The position numbers and the translations under genes are program-made. A DNA stretch of 64,000 nucleotides, taken from positions 9,011,738 to 9,075,737 of the forward strand of contig NZ_LR593886.1 in the NCBI RefSeq assembly GCF_901538265.1. Reading direction: 5' to 3'. Source of the DNA: Gemmata massiliana. GTDB lineage: Bacteria > Planctomycetota > Planctomycetia > Gemmatales > Gemmataceae. Under the pieces are notes generated by a model. The model had not been told where the DNA came from, did not search any database, and worked only from the letters and a program-made list of their open reading frames with translations. Shown piece after piece: positions 8,901-16,520 of this stretch (its first letter is position 1; each line of letters starts with the position of its first letter).

Positions 8901-9265
8901 GTCCACCCCGTCACCATGTCGGGCGCGTGGTCGAACGTGAGGCGCTTCGGCTTCCCGCCCACCGCGGAAACGACGAACACGTCGTACTGGCCGAACCGGT
9001 TCGAGCTGAACGCGATCCACTTCCCGTCCGGGCTGAACATCGGGTTGATGTCGTGGGCCTCGTGCATCGTAACCGGCCGGGCGACGCCGCCGATGGCCTC
9101 AACGGTCCAGATGTCGCCGAGGTAGCTGAACGCGATCGTCTTGCCGTCGGGCGAGATGTCGGGGGTGCGAGCGAACCGGATCGGTTCCTGGCCCGACGCG
9201 ACCGACGCGGACAAGAGCAGCACGAGCGGCAGCAGGAACCGAACGAGGGCGTGCGGGGCGGGCAT
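5969..9265 (-). CDS. Tricorn-like S41 protease with N-terminal beta-propellers, exported
   Basis: 1098 residues from ATG at 9265, chosen because it starts a clear signal peptide (FLLPLVLLLSASVASGQ). The first ~620 residues are TolB/PD40 propeller repeats (DISPDGKTIAFSYLGDIW, MFSPDGKWIAFSSNRFGQYD, WSPDGKKILFASDRGG). Next come the core with a Ser-His pair in GELNASHLGI (near residue 728), a PDZ domain (TEVLKRGPADKRGMNIKPGD, ~750-825), and a C-terminal S41 domain. The likely nucleophile Ser is in NNRSYSDAE (near 947), followed by GQATGGFVIGTG. The family degrades peptides, in archaea downstream of the proteasome; here export implies a periplasmic or extracytoplasmic role. The last ~50 residues are a Pro/Ala-rich tail. 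Its 3' end has a fossil copy at 4310-4342. Confidence 0.94.
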   Translation of the reverse strand: MPAPHALVRFLLPLVLLLSASVASGQEPIRFARTPDISPDGKTIAFSYLGDIWTVEAIGGVARPVTMHEAHDINPMFSPDGKWIAFSSNRFGQYDVFVVSAVGGKPKRLTFDHAPDMVTGWTQDGKSVVFTSPRSTAYPSNSECFTVSVESGAERKLNLFEAKEAHFSPSGNVVAFVRGPGTWYRRGYRGSSNDDIWVSEVDGKSPRRVTTFDGQDSYPMFSPDARKLYYVTENGSRSGCANIVCQPLSSDFTPAGPVKRLTMHEDDTVRHARVSGNGEWIVYECGADLWVANTQGDRSPRKLAIEVNADDKSNTERTITFTRDATEYALSPDENHAVLVIHGQLFLTKIPGGGKSTRLTEHAFADSNPTWSPDGKKILFASDRGGTTDLYVLEADDAEHPELTKAHKFKTTRLTNTVSEEISATFSPKGDQIAFIREGKLWLMKSDGSNQRVLVSAQKVLDYDWGPDGKHVAYCRMDGSFSAEIYISATDGTGAPVNVSRHATFNSDVSWSQTNGKLSFVGQRRNAYGVHVVSLQKPLADGSTRPPADQIDWDDLHLRVERPTNMSAEYGTVSPDGTQIAFRSLSNGDDLWIVSSNGALLTRMTSGGQVPSWIKWSKKTSFGTVYFLNGSGELRFVRTGFGFNSAGSGPPEPSKVAFSAKMTIKRDEEFAEMFAQCWRALSDNFYDSKHHGADWSAVRSKFLPLVAHTATREDLYALVSLMLGELNASHLGISGKMPTPDEWTADLGLIFDDTYRGPGLKVTEVLKRGPADKRGMNIKPGDIVLSIDRTELTSNVNVSKLLNNKIGEGVQLEIASDPRDAKTKRRIEIVAASRTRISQLMYERWVQQNADAVAKASDGKVGYIHIPGMDEPGLDTFVRALYSDHFDKEALVIDVRFNGGGFTHDQVLNYLAGKEHTFFKQRDGGEGLVLRSADRKWTKPMVVMANNRSYSDAEIFPHAFRALGLGKVVGQATGGFVIGTGSTRLIDGSSFRLPRIGVYTNKGINMEKQGVQPDVPVEVTPDDWAKGIDGQLLKAVDVVVLDVREWKKTKAGLAGTPAPSAPPATAPAQVPVAPMPHGTTPPPAPSSRPTTLIPMAEE

Positions 9266-9706
9266 CGTTCGTGGCTCCCCGGTTCTATTTCCTTCGCCGA
9301 AGATCGGGGCGCAGAAGTGCGTGCGCATGGGGTAAATGGCCCTGGCAAAAGGAGGATAATTGGCAGGTTCCGAACACCGCTCAGTTGGGTCGAGGCGGGT
9401 TTTCGGCTTCACGCGCCGGTCACGCGGAATTCATAATCCACTTTACCCGACCGGTGCGACGGGTTCAAAAAGGAATGACGGACGAGAGCGCCCAAGCTCA
9501 CACGCGAGATTTGGTGGCGCGTGTTGTCTCCGGTGCGCCGGCTTTGGCGTTTAACAAGTACACATTGCGCTCGTTGACCCAACACAAAAACGGGCACATT
9601 CATTTCTGAAAGCAAGGTGAGACTTTCGCGAATGCCCCGTGACTTGTTGGGGCACTTAGGGTTAGTATCACCATTGACATATGCTGCCCATTTTTGGGGT
9701 ATCGCC
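9266..9706. other. Intergenic between divergent genes
   Basis: 441 bases holding the 5' regions of the tricorn gene (-) and the Gly-rich EF-hand gene (+). A 44-codon frame at 9475-9609 is weak. No strong repeat or RNA is seen. Confidence 0.4.
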
Positions 9707-11128
9707 ATGTGGAAGAAGTGGCTCGCGTTTTCCGGCATGCTCGGTCTGATCGTCCTCCTCGACCCGACGCCCACACCGGCTCAACCCGGCAGTGGTAAGG
9801 GCGGAAAGGGTGGTTTCGGGCGGGATAACGGCGGTGGCGGCGGCTTCCAGGGCGGTGGTACGGGTTTTGGCGGTGGGGGCTTCCAAGGCGGTGGCGGCGG
9901 GTTCCCTGGCACGGGCGGCGGTGGCTTCCAGGGTGGCGGCGGTGGGGGCTTCCAAGGCGTCCCCGGCGGTGGAGGAGGTCGCGACCGCGGTAACGGCGGT
10001 GGCTTCCAAGGTAGTGGCGGCGGGTTCCCCGGCGCGGGCGGTGGCTTCCAGGGTGGGGGCATGGGACCGGGCGCGGGCGGGTTCCCCGGTGCTGGGTTCC
10101 CGGGTAGTGGTACGGGGGGCAACGGTGGCCGTGACCGCGGTAACGGTGGTGGCGGGTTCCCGGGCGGAGGGTTCCCGGGTGGTGGCGGTGGCTTCCAGGG
10201 TGGCCCCGGCGGTGGTGGCGGGTTCCCGGGCGGTGGCCCCGGTGGTGGTATGGGGCCGGGCGGCGGGCCTGGTGGCGCTCGCAGGGGCATGGATCCAGAA
10301 CAAGCATGGGCGGGGTTACAACGACTCACGAACAGCACCGGCGACACGATTGATCTCGGTGCGATTCCCCCCCAAATGCGCGAGATGATGAAGGGGATGG
10401 CCGAACGAACGGGCACCCGCCCGTTGCCCGACAGCGGCTCGATGACAAAAGCCGACTTCCTCGCTCACCAAGCCGCGAATGAAGCCATTCGCGCGGCGTC
10501 CTCTGGCAACGGCGGTCCGGGGCGCGGCCCCGGCGGTGGCATGGGGCCGGGCGGACCGGGTAACTGGGGCGGTGGCCCCGGTGGTTTCGGCGGCTGGGGC
10601 GGTGGCGAGAACGGTTGGGGCGGCGGTGAGAACGGTTGGGGCCAGCGCCAATCCGAGAAGCGAGAAACCGAAGAAGAGAAACCGATTGCGATGCGATACG
10701 GCAAACTGCCGAAGGATCTCCCGTCGTGGTTCGAGCAAGACGATACCGACAAGGACGGACAGATCGGCCTCTACGAGTGGCGCAAGGCCGGCAAGGACAT
10801 CCAAGAATTCACGGAGTACGATCTAAACAAAGACGGGTTCATAACCGCCGACGAATACCTGCGGTCCGTTCGTCAGCGGAGCATCAACGCCAAGATCACC
10901 AGCTACGAAGAAGACGGCACCCGCCCCGCTAACTGGGGCCTCAACTCAGCGGGGGGCAACGAACCGAAGGGTCCGGGACGAGGGCCGGGTGGTTTTGGCC
11001 CCGGGGGGAGCAACTTCGGTGGGCCGAAAGGTGACAGAGGCGATAAAAGCGACAGAGGGAGCGAAGAACGAAAAAGCGAAGAGCGAAAGGGCGAACGGAA
11101 GGGCAACCCCTTCATCAAGAAAGGGTAA
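9707..11128 (+). CDS. Secreted Gly-rich protein with EF-hand calcium-binding pair
   Basis: 473 residues from ATG at 9707, selected because it begins the signal peptide KKWLAFSGMLGLIVLL...AQ; a start 90 bp upstream would bury it. Residues ~27-190 are almost entirely Gly with Phe, Gln, Pro and Arg (GGGGFQGGG, GGRDRGNGGG units). A short ordered segment follows (QRLTNSTGDTIDLGAIPPQMREMM), then more Gly/Trp repeats. Two EF-hand loops, DTDKDGQIGLYEW (~344) and DLNKDGFITADEY (~372), make a plausible calcium-binding pair. The tail is very basic and acidic mixed (SEERKSEERKGERKG). EF-hand proteins of this kind are frequent in Planctomycetes; the Gly-rich part resembles structural or matrix proteins. 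Its role is unknown. A strong terminator follows at 11148-11189. Confidence 0.88.
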   Translation: MWKKWLAFSGMLGLIVLLDPTPTPAQPGSGKGGKGGFGRDNGGGGGFQGGGTGFGGGGFQGGGGGFPGTGGGGFQGGGGGGFQGVPGGGGGRDRGNGGGFQGSGGGFPGAGGGFQGGGMGPGAGGFPGAGFPGSGTGGNGGRDRGNGGGGFPGGGFPGGGGGFQGGPGGGGGFPGGGPGGGMGPGGGPGGARRGMDPEQAWAGLQRLTNSTGDTIDLGAIPPQMREMMKGMAERTGTRPLPDSGSMTKADFLAHQAANEAIRAASSGNGGPGRGPGGGMGPGGPGNWGGGPGGFGGWGGGENGWGGGENGWGQRQSEKRETEEEKPIAMRYGKLPKDLPSWFEQDDTDKDGQIGLYEWRKAGKDIQEFTEYDLNKDGFITADEYLRSVRQRSINAKITSYEEDGTRPANWGLNSAGGNEPKGPGRGPGGFGPGGSNFGGPKGDRGDKSDRGSEERKSEERKGERKGNPFIKKG

Positions 11129-11147
11129 CGTTCCCTTCTGAAATCTG

Positions 11148-11189
11148 AAACGACGCGGCCCGCCGATCTTTCGGCGGGCCGCGTCGTTT
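11148..11189 (+). terminator. Rho-independent terminator
   Basis: The stem CGACGCGGCCCGCCGA (11151-11166) pairs perfectly with 11171-11186 around the loop TCTT. It is flanked by AAA and TTT that extend pairing. It lies 19 bp after the Gly-rich gene. Confidence 0.9.
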
Positions 11190-11332
11190 CAATGTCGCTC
11201 ACCCACTCGCCCTGTGAGTGACCACAGTAGGCCCGATTATTCAAGACGCCGGAAACTCAGTTCGATCACGGGCGACGCATCAAAGGGCTTCGTCACACGC
11301 AATTCACCGTGAGTTTAGTCCCGTTTCCTTGT

Positions 11333-12620
11333 AACGAGCCGCGACCGCAACAGTAGTTTCAAGGGATTTGGCAGTGCCGCATGGGAGTTCCTAAGTTCAA
11401 GGTTCTCAGGCACTTGAACGGGAGTCTCCCATGCGACGTGGTTACTCTACGATCACCCCGGCAGTGGTCCACGCGCTGACGCGGCGGACCTTGGAACGGA
11501 CCCTGGGTTGGACCGACCACAAGGGCTCCATCACCGTGGGCCAACTGATCGACGTGGTGCTGTTAGTGGCCGCCACCACCCGGACCCTGTTCGCCGTGGT
11601 GACCCGGTACTTCCACTTCTCGCACGAGACCGCACGACAGGCCGTTCGTGCGAACCTGGGCTCCGAGGACCACCTCACGGCCCGGTTGGTCGATGCCCTT
11701 CACGACGCGGCCCGGTTCACGCGCCGGGACCGGAACCGCCGGTGGACGTGTGCCCTCGACGTGCACTACGTCCCGTTCTACGGGGACCGCTCGACCCCGG
11801 GGATCATTGGCGGACCCAAGAAGGCCGGGACCTCGTTCTTCCACGCCTACGCCACGTGTGTCCTGATCCACAAGCACCGGCGATACACGGTCGGGTTGGT
11901 CACGGTGCACAAAGGGGACAAGCCACATCAGCAGGTACGAGCGCTGCTGGACCACGTGGCGGCCCGTGGGCTCACGGTTGGTGGAGTGGTGCTGGACGCC
12001 GGGTTCGACAGCGGGGAAGCGCGGCTGCTGTTGCAGCAACGGGATCTGTACTACGCGGTGCCGATCCGCAAGAAGGGGAAAGGCATGAACCGGCGCAACG
12101 AGTGCTACACCCCGCCGTCGGGCACCGTCGCCACGATGGAATGGGTGACCGAGAAGACGCGCCGGTCCGTGTCCACCCGGGTGCTCGTGTGGCGCCGCCC
12201 GGGTGAATCGCACGCGCGGGTATATGCGTTCTCGGGTTGGGGTGATGCGGGGGCCGTATCCGAGGCGAAGCGCGCGTGGCTCGGGCGGCGCCGGTACCGG
12301 GAGCGGTTCGGGATCGAAACCAGTTACCGGCAGAAGAACCAGGCCCGCGGGTGGACCACCAGCACCAACCCCGAGTACCGGTTGTTACTGGAGGGTGTGG
12401 CGTTGCTGTTGCGCCAGGTGTGGGTGTGCTTGGCACTCCGGATCGCACGCGCCCAGAACCGGAATGCGTGGGTGCATGAACTCCCGCTGGCCGAGATGCT
12501 CGACTGGCTCACACAACGGATCCGCTCACGATACCCACGCACGCGATGTATCACACTGACCCACAATACACTTACACGCGCGGTAACGCCTTGAAACTAC
12601 TGGGAAGGATGCGGCTCGTT
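11333..12620 (+). mobile_element. Insertion sequence, IS4 superfamily (ISH3-like), 1288 bp
   Basis: The transposase gene at 11431-12594 is bounded by an imperfect 32-bp terminal inverted repeat. The left end 11333-11364 reads AACGAGCCGC, 8 bases, then CAGTAGTTTCAAGG. The right end 12589-12620 is its complement with the same 8-base gap. No matching target duplication was found immediately outside these ends, so the copy may be old or rearranged, or the true ends may differ by a few bases. Confidence 0.8.
11431..12594 (+). CDS. IS4-superfamily DDE transposase
   Basis: 387 residues, apparently full length. The first catalytic Asp is likely in CALDVHYVPFYGD and the second in VVLDAGFDSGEARLLL. 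The Glu lies in the IS4 signature RYRERFGIETSYRQ (the Y-(2)-R-(3)-E pattern is visible). The whole resembles the ISH3 group: an N-terminal helical DNA-binding region, then an RNase H fold. The reading frame is open and all three acidic residues are present, so the protein could be active. It is the only gene of the element at 11333-12620, with the ATG 66 bp inside the left terminal repeat. Confidence 0.88.
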   Translation: MRRGYSTITPAVVHALTRRTLERTLGWTDHKGSITVGQLIDVVLLVAATTRTLFAVVTRYFHFSHETARQAVRANLGSEDHLTARLVDALHDAARFTRRDRNRRWTCALDVHYVPFYGDRSTPGIIGGPKKAGTSFFHAYATCVLIHKHRRYTVGLVTVHKGDKPHQQVRALLDHVAARGLTVGGVVLDAGFDSGEARLLLQQRDLYYAVPIRKKGKGMNRRNECYTPPSGTVATMEWVTEKTRRSVSTRVLVWRRPGESHARVYAFSGWGDAGAVSEAKRAWLGRRRYRERFGIETSYRQKNQARGWTTSTNPEYRLLLEGVALLLRQVWVCLALRIARAQNRNAWVHELPLAEMLDWLTQRIRSRYPRTRCITLTHNTLTRAVTP

Positions 12621-12648
12621 CGGCCGCGACGTGGATCTCAAAACGAGG

Positions 12649-14181
12649 CTAGTTCAAACCGGCCGCACGCTTGCGCCACTGCACGAGAGCGGCCTTGTTG
12701 GGGGCTTTGGCGTCGATCGCGTTCCAGGCGTTCATCGCTTCGGTTAGCACGTCGCCCGGCTTGGCCCCCGTACCGAGTTTCCGGACCGCGTTCCCGCCCA
12801 CTTCGGTCAGGGCCGCGTGATCCGGCCCACGAAGCCCGTAAGTCGGGTTCTTGACCGTTTGGCCGACGTAGTGCCGCAGCGCGTCTTGAAAGGTCTTCGA
12901 GCGCTCCGCGTCGAACCCGTAGCCGAGCCAGAGCAAAATGTGATCGGGGGCCAAGTGCGCGCTACGGGTCGGCCCGGCGCCCAACCCCGGCGTACTAATC
13001 AGCTCCGCGCTGCGGGCCGGGCCACCGAGTTCGGCGAGCAAGTCGAACGCGATCTCGGGACTCGCACAGCGCGCACGAACCACGCCGAGGCGCCCACCGG
13101 AGAAGTGCGGGACGTAGTTGGTCCCCGGAGCCGGAACATCAATGCGCGCTCCCCGCGCTGCGTCGAAGTACCGGGACGAGCCGGGTACGCTCGCCAGCCC
13201 GAACCGCGCGGGCACGGCGCCGTTCTCACGCGGGAGCCGGGCGAGTTGGTCGAGCGACACGAGCGCGAGGACCGCCCGGTTCTCGGCGAGCGCCGCGACG
13301 GGGTCGTCCGAACCGCCCGCGGGCGGCAGGCACCCCGCTGCGTGCAGGTCCGCGAACCACTTGGCGGCGTCCTCGAAGCCGGGGGCGGTGAGCCGCGGGG
13401 CACCGGTCTGCATGGCGAACTGGAACGCGAGGCGCTCGGTGTCTTTCGGGCCGTCCAGATCCTTTTCGCTGAACGCGGGCCGGTCCATTGACGACGCGAC
13501 ACGCGAAAAGAAGTCGAACGCCCGGGCGGGATCGGCCGGGAGCGGCGGGAGGCTCGGTTTTTTGTCGCGCTTCGCGAAAAACTCAGCAATGACGGCGAAT
13601 TCCTGCCACGTCGCGGGCGGCGCGAGCGGGCGCCGGAACTGGTTCACGAAGTCGAGGCCGGTCGCCTGATCCCCGAACCGGTCGACCCGGTAAACCACGA
13701 GGTAACCGTCGCCAGTAAGTGGAATCGCCTGGGTTTTCGCGCCCCATTCGGCGAGGCGATCGGCGGAGTCCGTCAGGAACCCGAACCACTGGAGCGGGTG
13801 ATCGCCCCCGCGGAACTTGGGCGGGAGTGCGGCCAAGTGCCCCGGTTCGGCCCATTCCCCGAGTTGCCCCGCGGAAATGACCGCGAGGTCGGCGGAGTCG
13901 GTCGGCGTCATGGCGTCGCGTGTGAGCGTCACCTTCGCGCCGGTCCGCGCTTCCCACGAGCGGACCATCGGCTCGATCGCGCCGGCGAATGGGGCGTCCG
14001 GGCAACTGAACGTTAACTTCACCCCGTTATGGTTTTTGGGTTTCTCATTTGTAGTGGGTGGTGCGTCCCCACACCCGCCAATGGATATAATGCCCGCGGT
14101 GAGGCCCAAAATTGACGCAATTGTGGCAACGGCGTGAAACTTGTGCCGGTTGCGCGGAATCGGGTGAACTGGCTGTTGCAT
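12649..14181 (-). CDS. Extracellular solute-binding lipoprotein (type 1-like)
   Basis: 510 residues from ATG at 14181. An N-terminal hydrophobic segment ends in the lipobox SIGGC, followed by a short Thr/Pro/Asn linker. The body looks like a family 1 solute-binding protein: FSCPDAPFAGAIEPMVRSWE at the start, AQAIPLTGDGYLVVYRVDRF-like hinge sequence, and ENRAVLALVSLDQLARLP. These proteins usually deliver sugars to an ABC transporter. No permease or ATPase gene lies nearby, so it is an orphan in this window. It is divergent from the FHA gene (233-bp shared upstream region). Its 3' end is close to the right end of the IS at 12620. Confidence 0.78.
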   Translation of the reverse strand: MQQPVHPIPRNRHKFHAVATIASILGLTAGIISIGGCGDAPPTTNEKPKNHNGVKLTFSCPDAPFAGAIEPMVRSWEARTGAKVTLTRDAMTPTDSADLAVISAGQLGEWAEPGHLAALPPKFRGGDHPLQWFGFLTDSADRLAEWGAKTQAIPLTGDGYLVVYRVDRFGDQATGLDFVNQFRRPLAPPATWQEFAVIAEFFAKRDKKPSLPPLPADPARAFDFFSRVASSMDRPAFSEKDLDGPKDTERLAFQFAMQTGAPRLTAPGFEDAAKWFADLHAAGCLPPAGGSDDPVAALAENRAVLALVSLDQLARLPRENGAVPARFGLASVPGSSRYFDAARGARIDVPAPGTNYVPHFSGGRLGVVRARCASPEIAFDLLAELGGPARSAELISTPGLGAGPTRSAHLAPDHILLWLGYGFDAERSKTFQDALRHYVGQTVKNPTYGLRGPDHAALTEVGGNAVRKLGTGAKPGDVLTEAMNAWNAIDAKAPNKAALVQWRKRAAGLN

Positions 14182-14414
14182 CGCACTCGCCCAATAACGT
14201 AGAATAACGATCACAGCCACCAGGGTTAACCGATAAACCCATCAGCGACTCGTAGTGGCTCGCACAATCTGAGCGTAGCCCAGCGAGGGTTGACGGCAAG
14301 TCGGCAGCAACAGACGCGAGCGCGACGAATGTCGTGCCGTTTGGCGCTTCCCCCTTCCGCGGCTCTTCACCCCCGCCCCGTATCGGGCGGGCTAACGGCG
14401 AAGGCGGACAAAAT

Positions 14415-15215
14415 ATGAAGGTGAGTTTGGTCGTTGCGGCGGGGGCTCACGAGGGGCGCGCGATTCCACTCACGGGTGCGCAGTTCCTCATTGGCCGTGA
14501 CCAACAGTGCCACCTTCGCCCGGCCAGTCCCGCGATCAGCAAGGTTCACTGCGCGGTGGTGATCCGCGACGGGAAAGTGTACGTCAAGGATTGCGGGAGC
14601 ACGAACGGCACCCTGGTCAACTACGAGTTGATCCAGTCGAAGGAAGTCGAGATCCAGGACGGCGCGTCGTTGCAAGTCGGCCCCCTCGACTTCCGCGTGC
14701 GCATCGCGAAAACCGCCACTCAAACCGACGGCACCCCGCTGCCGGGCGGCTCGGCGGAAACGGCGGCGGCCCTCGCCGCGGTGAAAGCCGCGACCGCGGC
14801 TACGGCCCCGAAAGCCCCGGTCCGCGACACCACCCCGGCCCCGGCGAAGTCGGGCGTGACCGCTCCGGGCGCTCCCAAATCGGTCCCGGCGACCAAGCCC
14901 GCACCGTCGAAGGAAACGCCGGCACTCAAGCCCCCATCGAAAGAAACACCGGCGCTCACGACGTCTTCGGAAACGACAAGCGACGAGGACCACGATCGCA
15001 TTGCGGCGATGTTGCTCGGCATGGACGACGACGGCAACGGTAGCGTCCCCGAAGGGAGCACCGTGATGGAGATGCCGTCCCCGCTCGCGGGCACCGGCGA
15101 AACTCCGAAGGCCGATGATAAGAAGGCCAACGATCCGAAGAAAGTCCAGAGCCGCGAAGACATGACGAACGCGGCCAACGACCTCCTTCGCCAGTACATG
15201 CGCCGCCCCAAGTAG
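14415..15215 (+). CDS. FHA-domain protein with long disordered tail
   Basis: 266 residues from ATG at 14415; an upstream frame start at 14334 adds only Pro/Arg-rich sequence. Residues 1-100 are a forkhead-associated domain: FLIGRDQQCHLRPASPAISK, VHCAVVIRDGKVYVKDCGS and TNGTLVNY give the conserved GR, SxxH and TNG phosphothreonine-binding residues. The remaining part is Ala/Pro/Thr/Lys-rich and disordered, ending in SREDMTNAANDLLRQYMRR. FHA domains bind phosphothreonine and commonly act with Ser/Thr kinases, which are abundant in this phylum; one is encoded at 43871-46912 but the two are not linked in an operon. A hairpin at 15242-15295 follows. Confidence 0.9.
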   Translation: MKVSLVVAAGAHEGRAIPLTGAQFLIGRDQQCHLRPASPAISKVHCAVVIRDGKVYVKDCGSTNGTLVNYELIQSKEVEIQDGASLQVGPLDFRVRIAKTATQTDGTPLPGGSAETAAALAAVKAATAATAPKAPVRDTTPAPAKSGVTAPGAPKSVPATKPAPSKETPALKPPSKETPALTTSSETTSDEDHDRIAAMLLGMDDDGNGSVPEGSTVMEMPSPLAGTGETPKADDKKANDPKKVQSREDMTNAANDLLRQYMRRPK

Positions 15216-15241
15216 CCTCGACGTTTTCGATCACCGTTTCT

Positions 15242-15295
15242 CATCGCGAGTTTGAAGTGAGTGGCGCCCGCGCTACACGCTTCAAACTCGCGATG
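15242..15295 (+). terminator. 16-bp inverted repeat after the FHA gene
   Basis: CATCGCGAGTTTGAAG at 15242-15257 pairs perfectly with 15280-15295 around a 22-nt loop, followed by CTTTCCCC. It overlaps the first codons of the mutY frame if that starts at GTG 15261, which argues for a later mutY start. Confidence 0.5.
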
Positions 15296-16514
15296 CTTTC
15301 CCCTCCACCCCCGGCCTAACTTGGAACGCGGAACGCGGAACTGGGAACTCCCCGAGGGCTGGTCCGGCCGCACGCTCGCTGGCCTGCGTACCAAACTCCT
15401 CAACTGGTTCGACGCTCACCAACGCGACCTCCCCTGGCGCCGCGACGCGGCGGGCCAACTCACCGCTCCGCGCGACGCCTACCGCGTTTGGGTCAGTGAG
15501 GTCATGCTCCAACAAACGACCGTCGCGGCGGTAGTGCCATACTTCGAGCGCTTCATGGCCGCGCTGCCGAACGTCCGCGCGCTGGCAGAAGCCGACGAGC
15601 AGCGGGTGCTGAAGTTGTGGGAGGGGTTGGGGTATTACCGGCGCGCCCGACACCTGCACGCGGCCGCCAAGGAACTGGTAGCGAACCACCTTCCGACATC
15701 TGAAAAAGGTGGGGCGGACGCAGACCATCAACTGCCCGACGATCCCGTAGTGTGGGAATCACTGCCCGGCGTGGGGCGGTACATTCTCGGCGCGGTGCTG
15801 TCGCAGGCGTTCGACCGCTCGCTCCCGATCGTCGAGGCGAACAGTTTGCGTGTACTCGCGCGGATCTTCGGCTACCGCAAAGACCCGCGCGAGGGCGAGG
15901 GGAAAGTGTGGGTGTGGGGAGCGGCCGAGGCTGTACTGCCTCAAAAGCGCGCTGGGGACTTCAACCAGTCGCTGATGGAACTTGGCGCCCTGATCTGCAC
16001 GCCCACCGCGCCCGCGTGCGACACGTGCCCGGTTTCGGCGAACTGCATCGCGAACCGCGACAGCCTCCAAGACGTGATCCCGCCCAAGAAAAAGCCGGTC
16101 GCGATTACAGAAGTGGCCGAAGTCGGCGTAGTGATTCGCGACGGTGACAGGCTGCTGCTGTGCCAACGACCGGCCGACGCGGGGCGCTGGCAGAATATGT
16201 GGGAAGTGCCCCACGCGCCGCGCGCTGAGGGCGAAGACGTCAGCACCGCGGCCGTGCGCGCGGCGAAGGAATTGACCGGTTTCGACATCGAACCGGGGGC
16301 GGAGCTACTCACCATCAAGCACGGTGTAACGCGCTACGCGATCACGCTCGTGTGCCTCGAAGCAACTCACACTGGCGGTAAGTTCGCACCCGGACCTTAC
16401 GCGGACGCTAAGTGGGTATCGCCGACCGATCTCGCGGACTACCCCGTCAGCTCCCCGCAGCGCAAACTGATGACCGCGCTCGCCGACCCGAAGCGCCAAC
16501 CGCGATTGTTCTAA
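15261..16514 (+). CDS. mutY: A/G-specific adenine DNA glycosylase MutY
   Basis: Removes adenine mispaired with 8-oxoguanine in base excision repair. The N-terminal half is an HhH-GPD glycosylase with the catalytic Glu in WVSEVMLQQTTVAAVVPYFE and the hairpin LPGVGRYILGAVLSQAF. The [4Fe-4S] cysteines are spaced C-x6-C-x2-C-x5-C in ICTPTAPACDTCPVSANC. The C-terminal ~120 residues form the NUDIX-like 8-oxoG recognition domain (GVVIRDGDRLLLCQRPADAG). The position of the catalytic Asp (E. coli ILDGNVKRV) is IVEANSLRV, with Glu. The 5' boundary is uncertain: GTG at 15261 lies inside a hairpin, and TTG at 15321 would give a shorter, more typical N-terminus. The gene ends 6 bp from the convergent neighbour. 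Confidence 0.92.
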   Translation: MAPALHASNSRCFPLHPRPNLERGTRNWELPEGWSGRTLAGLRTKLLNWFDAHQRDLPWRRDAAGQLTAPRDAYRVWVSEVMLQQTTVAAVVPYFERFMAALPNVRALAEADEQRVLKLWEGLGYYRRARHLHAAAKELVANHLPTSEKGGADADHQLPDDPVVWESLPGVGRYILGAVLSQAFDRSLPIVEANSLRVLARIFGYRKDPREGEGKVWVWGAAEAVLPQKRAGDFNQSLMELGALICTPTAPACDTCPVSANCIANRDSLQDVIPPKKKPVAITEVAEVGVVIRDGDRLLLCQRPADAGRWQNMWEVPHAPRAEGEDVSTAAVRAAKELTGFDIEPGAELLTIKHGVTRYAITLVCLEATHTGGKFAPGPYADAKWVSPTDLADYPVSSPQRKLMTALADPKRQPRLF

Positions 16515-16520
16515 CCGGCG

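Noticed and set aside
9475..9609. 44-codon frame before the Gly-rich gene
   Set aside because: Ribosome site is too close to the ATG and codon use is not GC3-biased; could be chance.
9674..9702. TTGACA followed by a weak -10-like word
   Set aside because: The -10 match (GGGTAT) is poor and lies almost at the start codon, so it is not a usable sigma-70 promoter.
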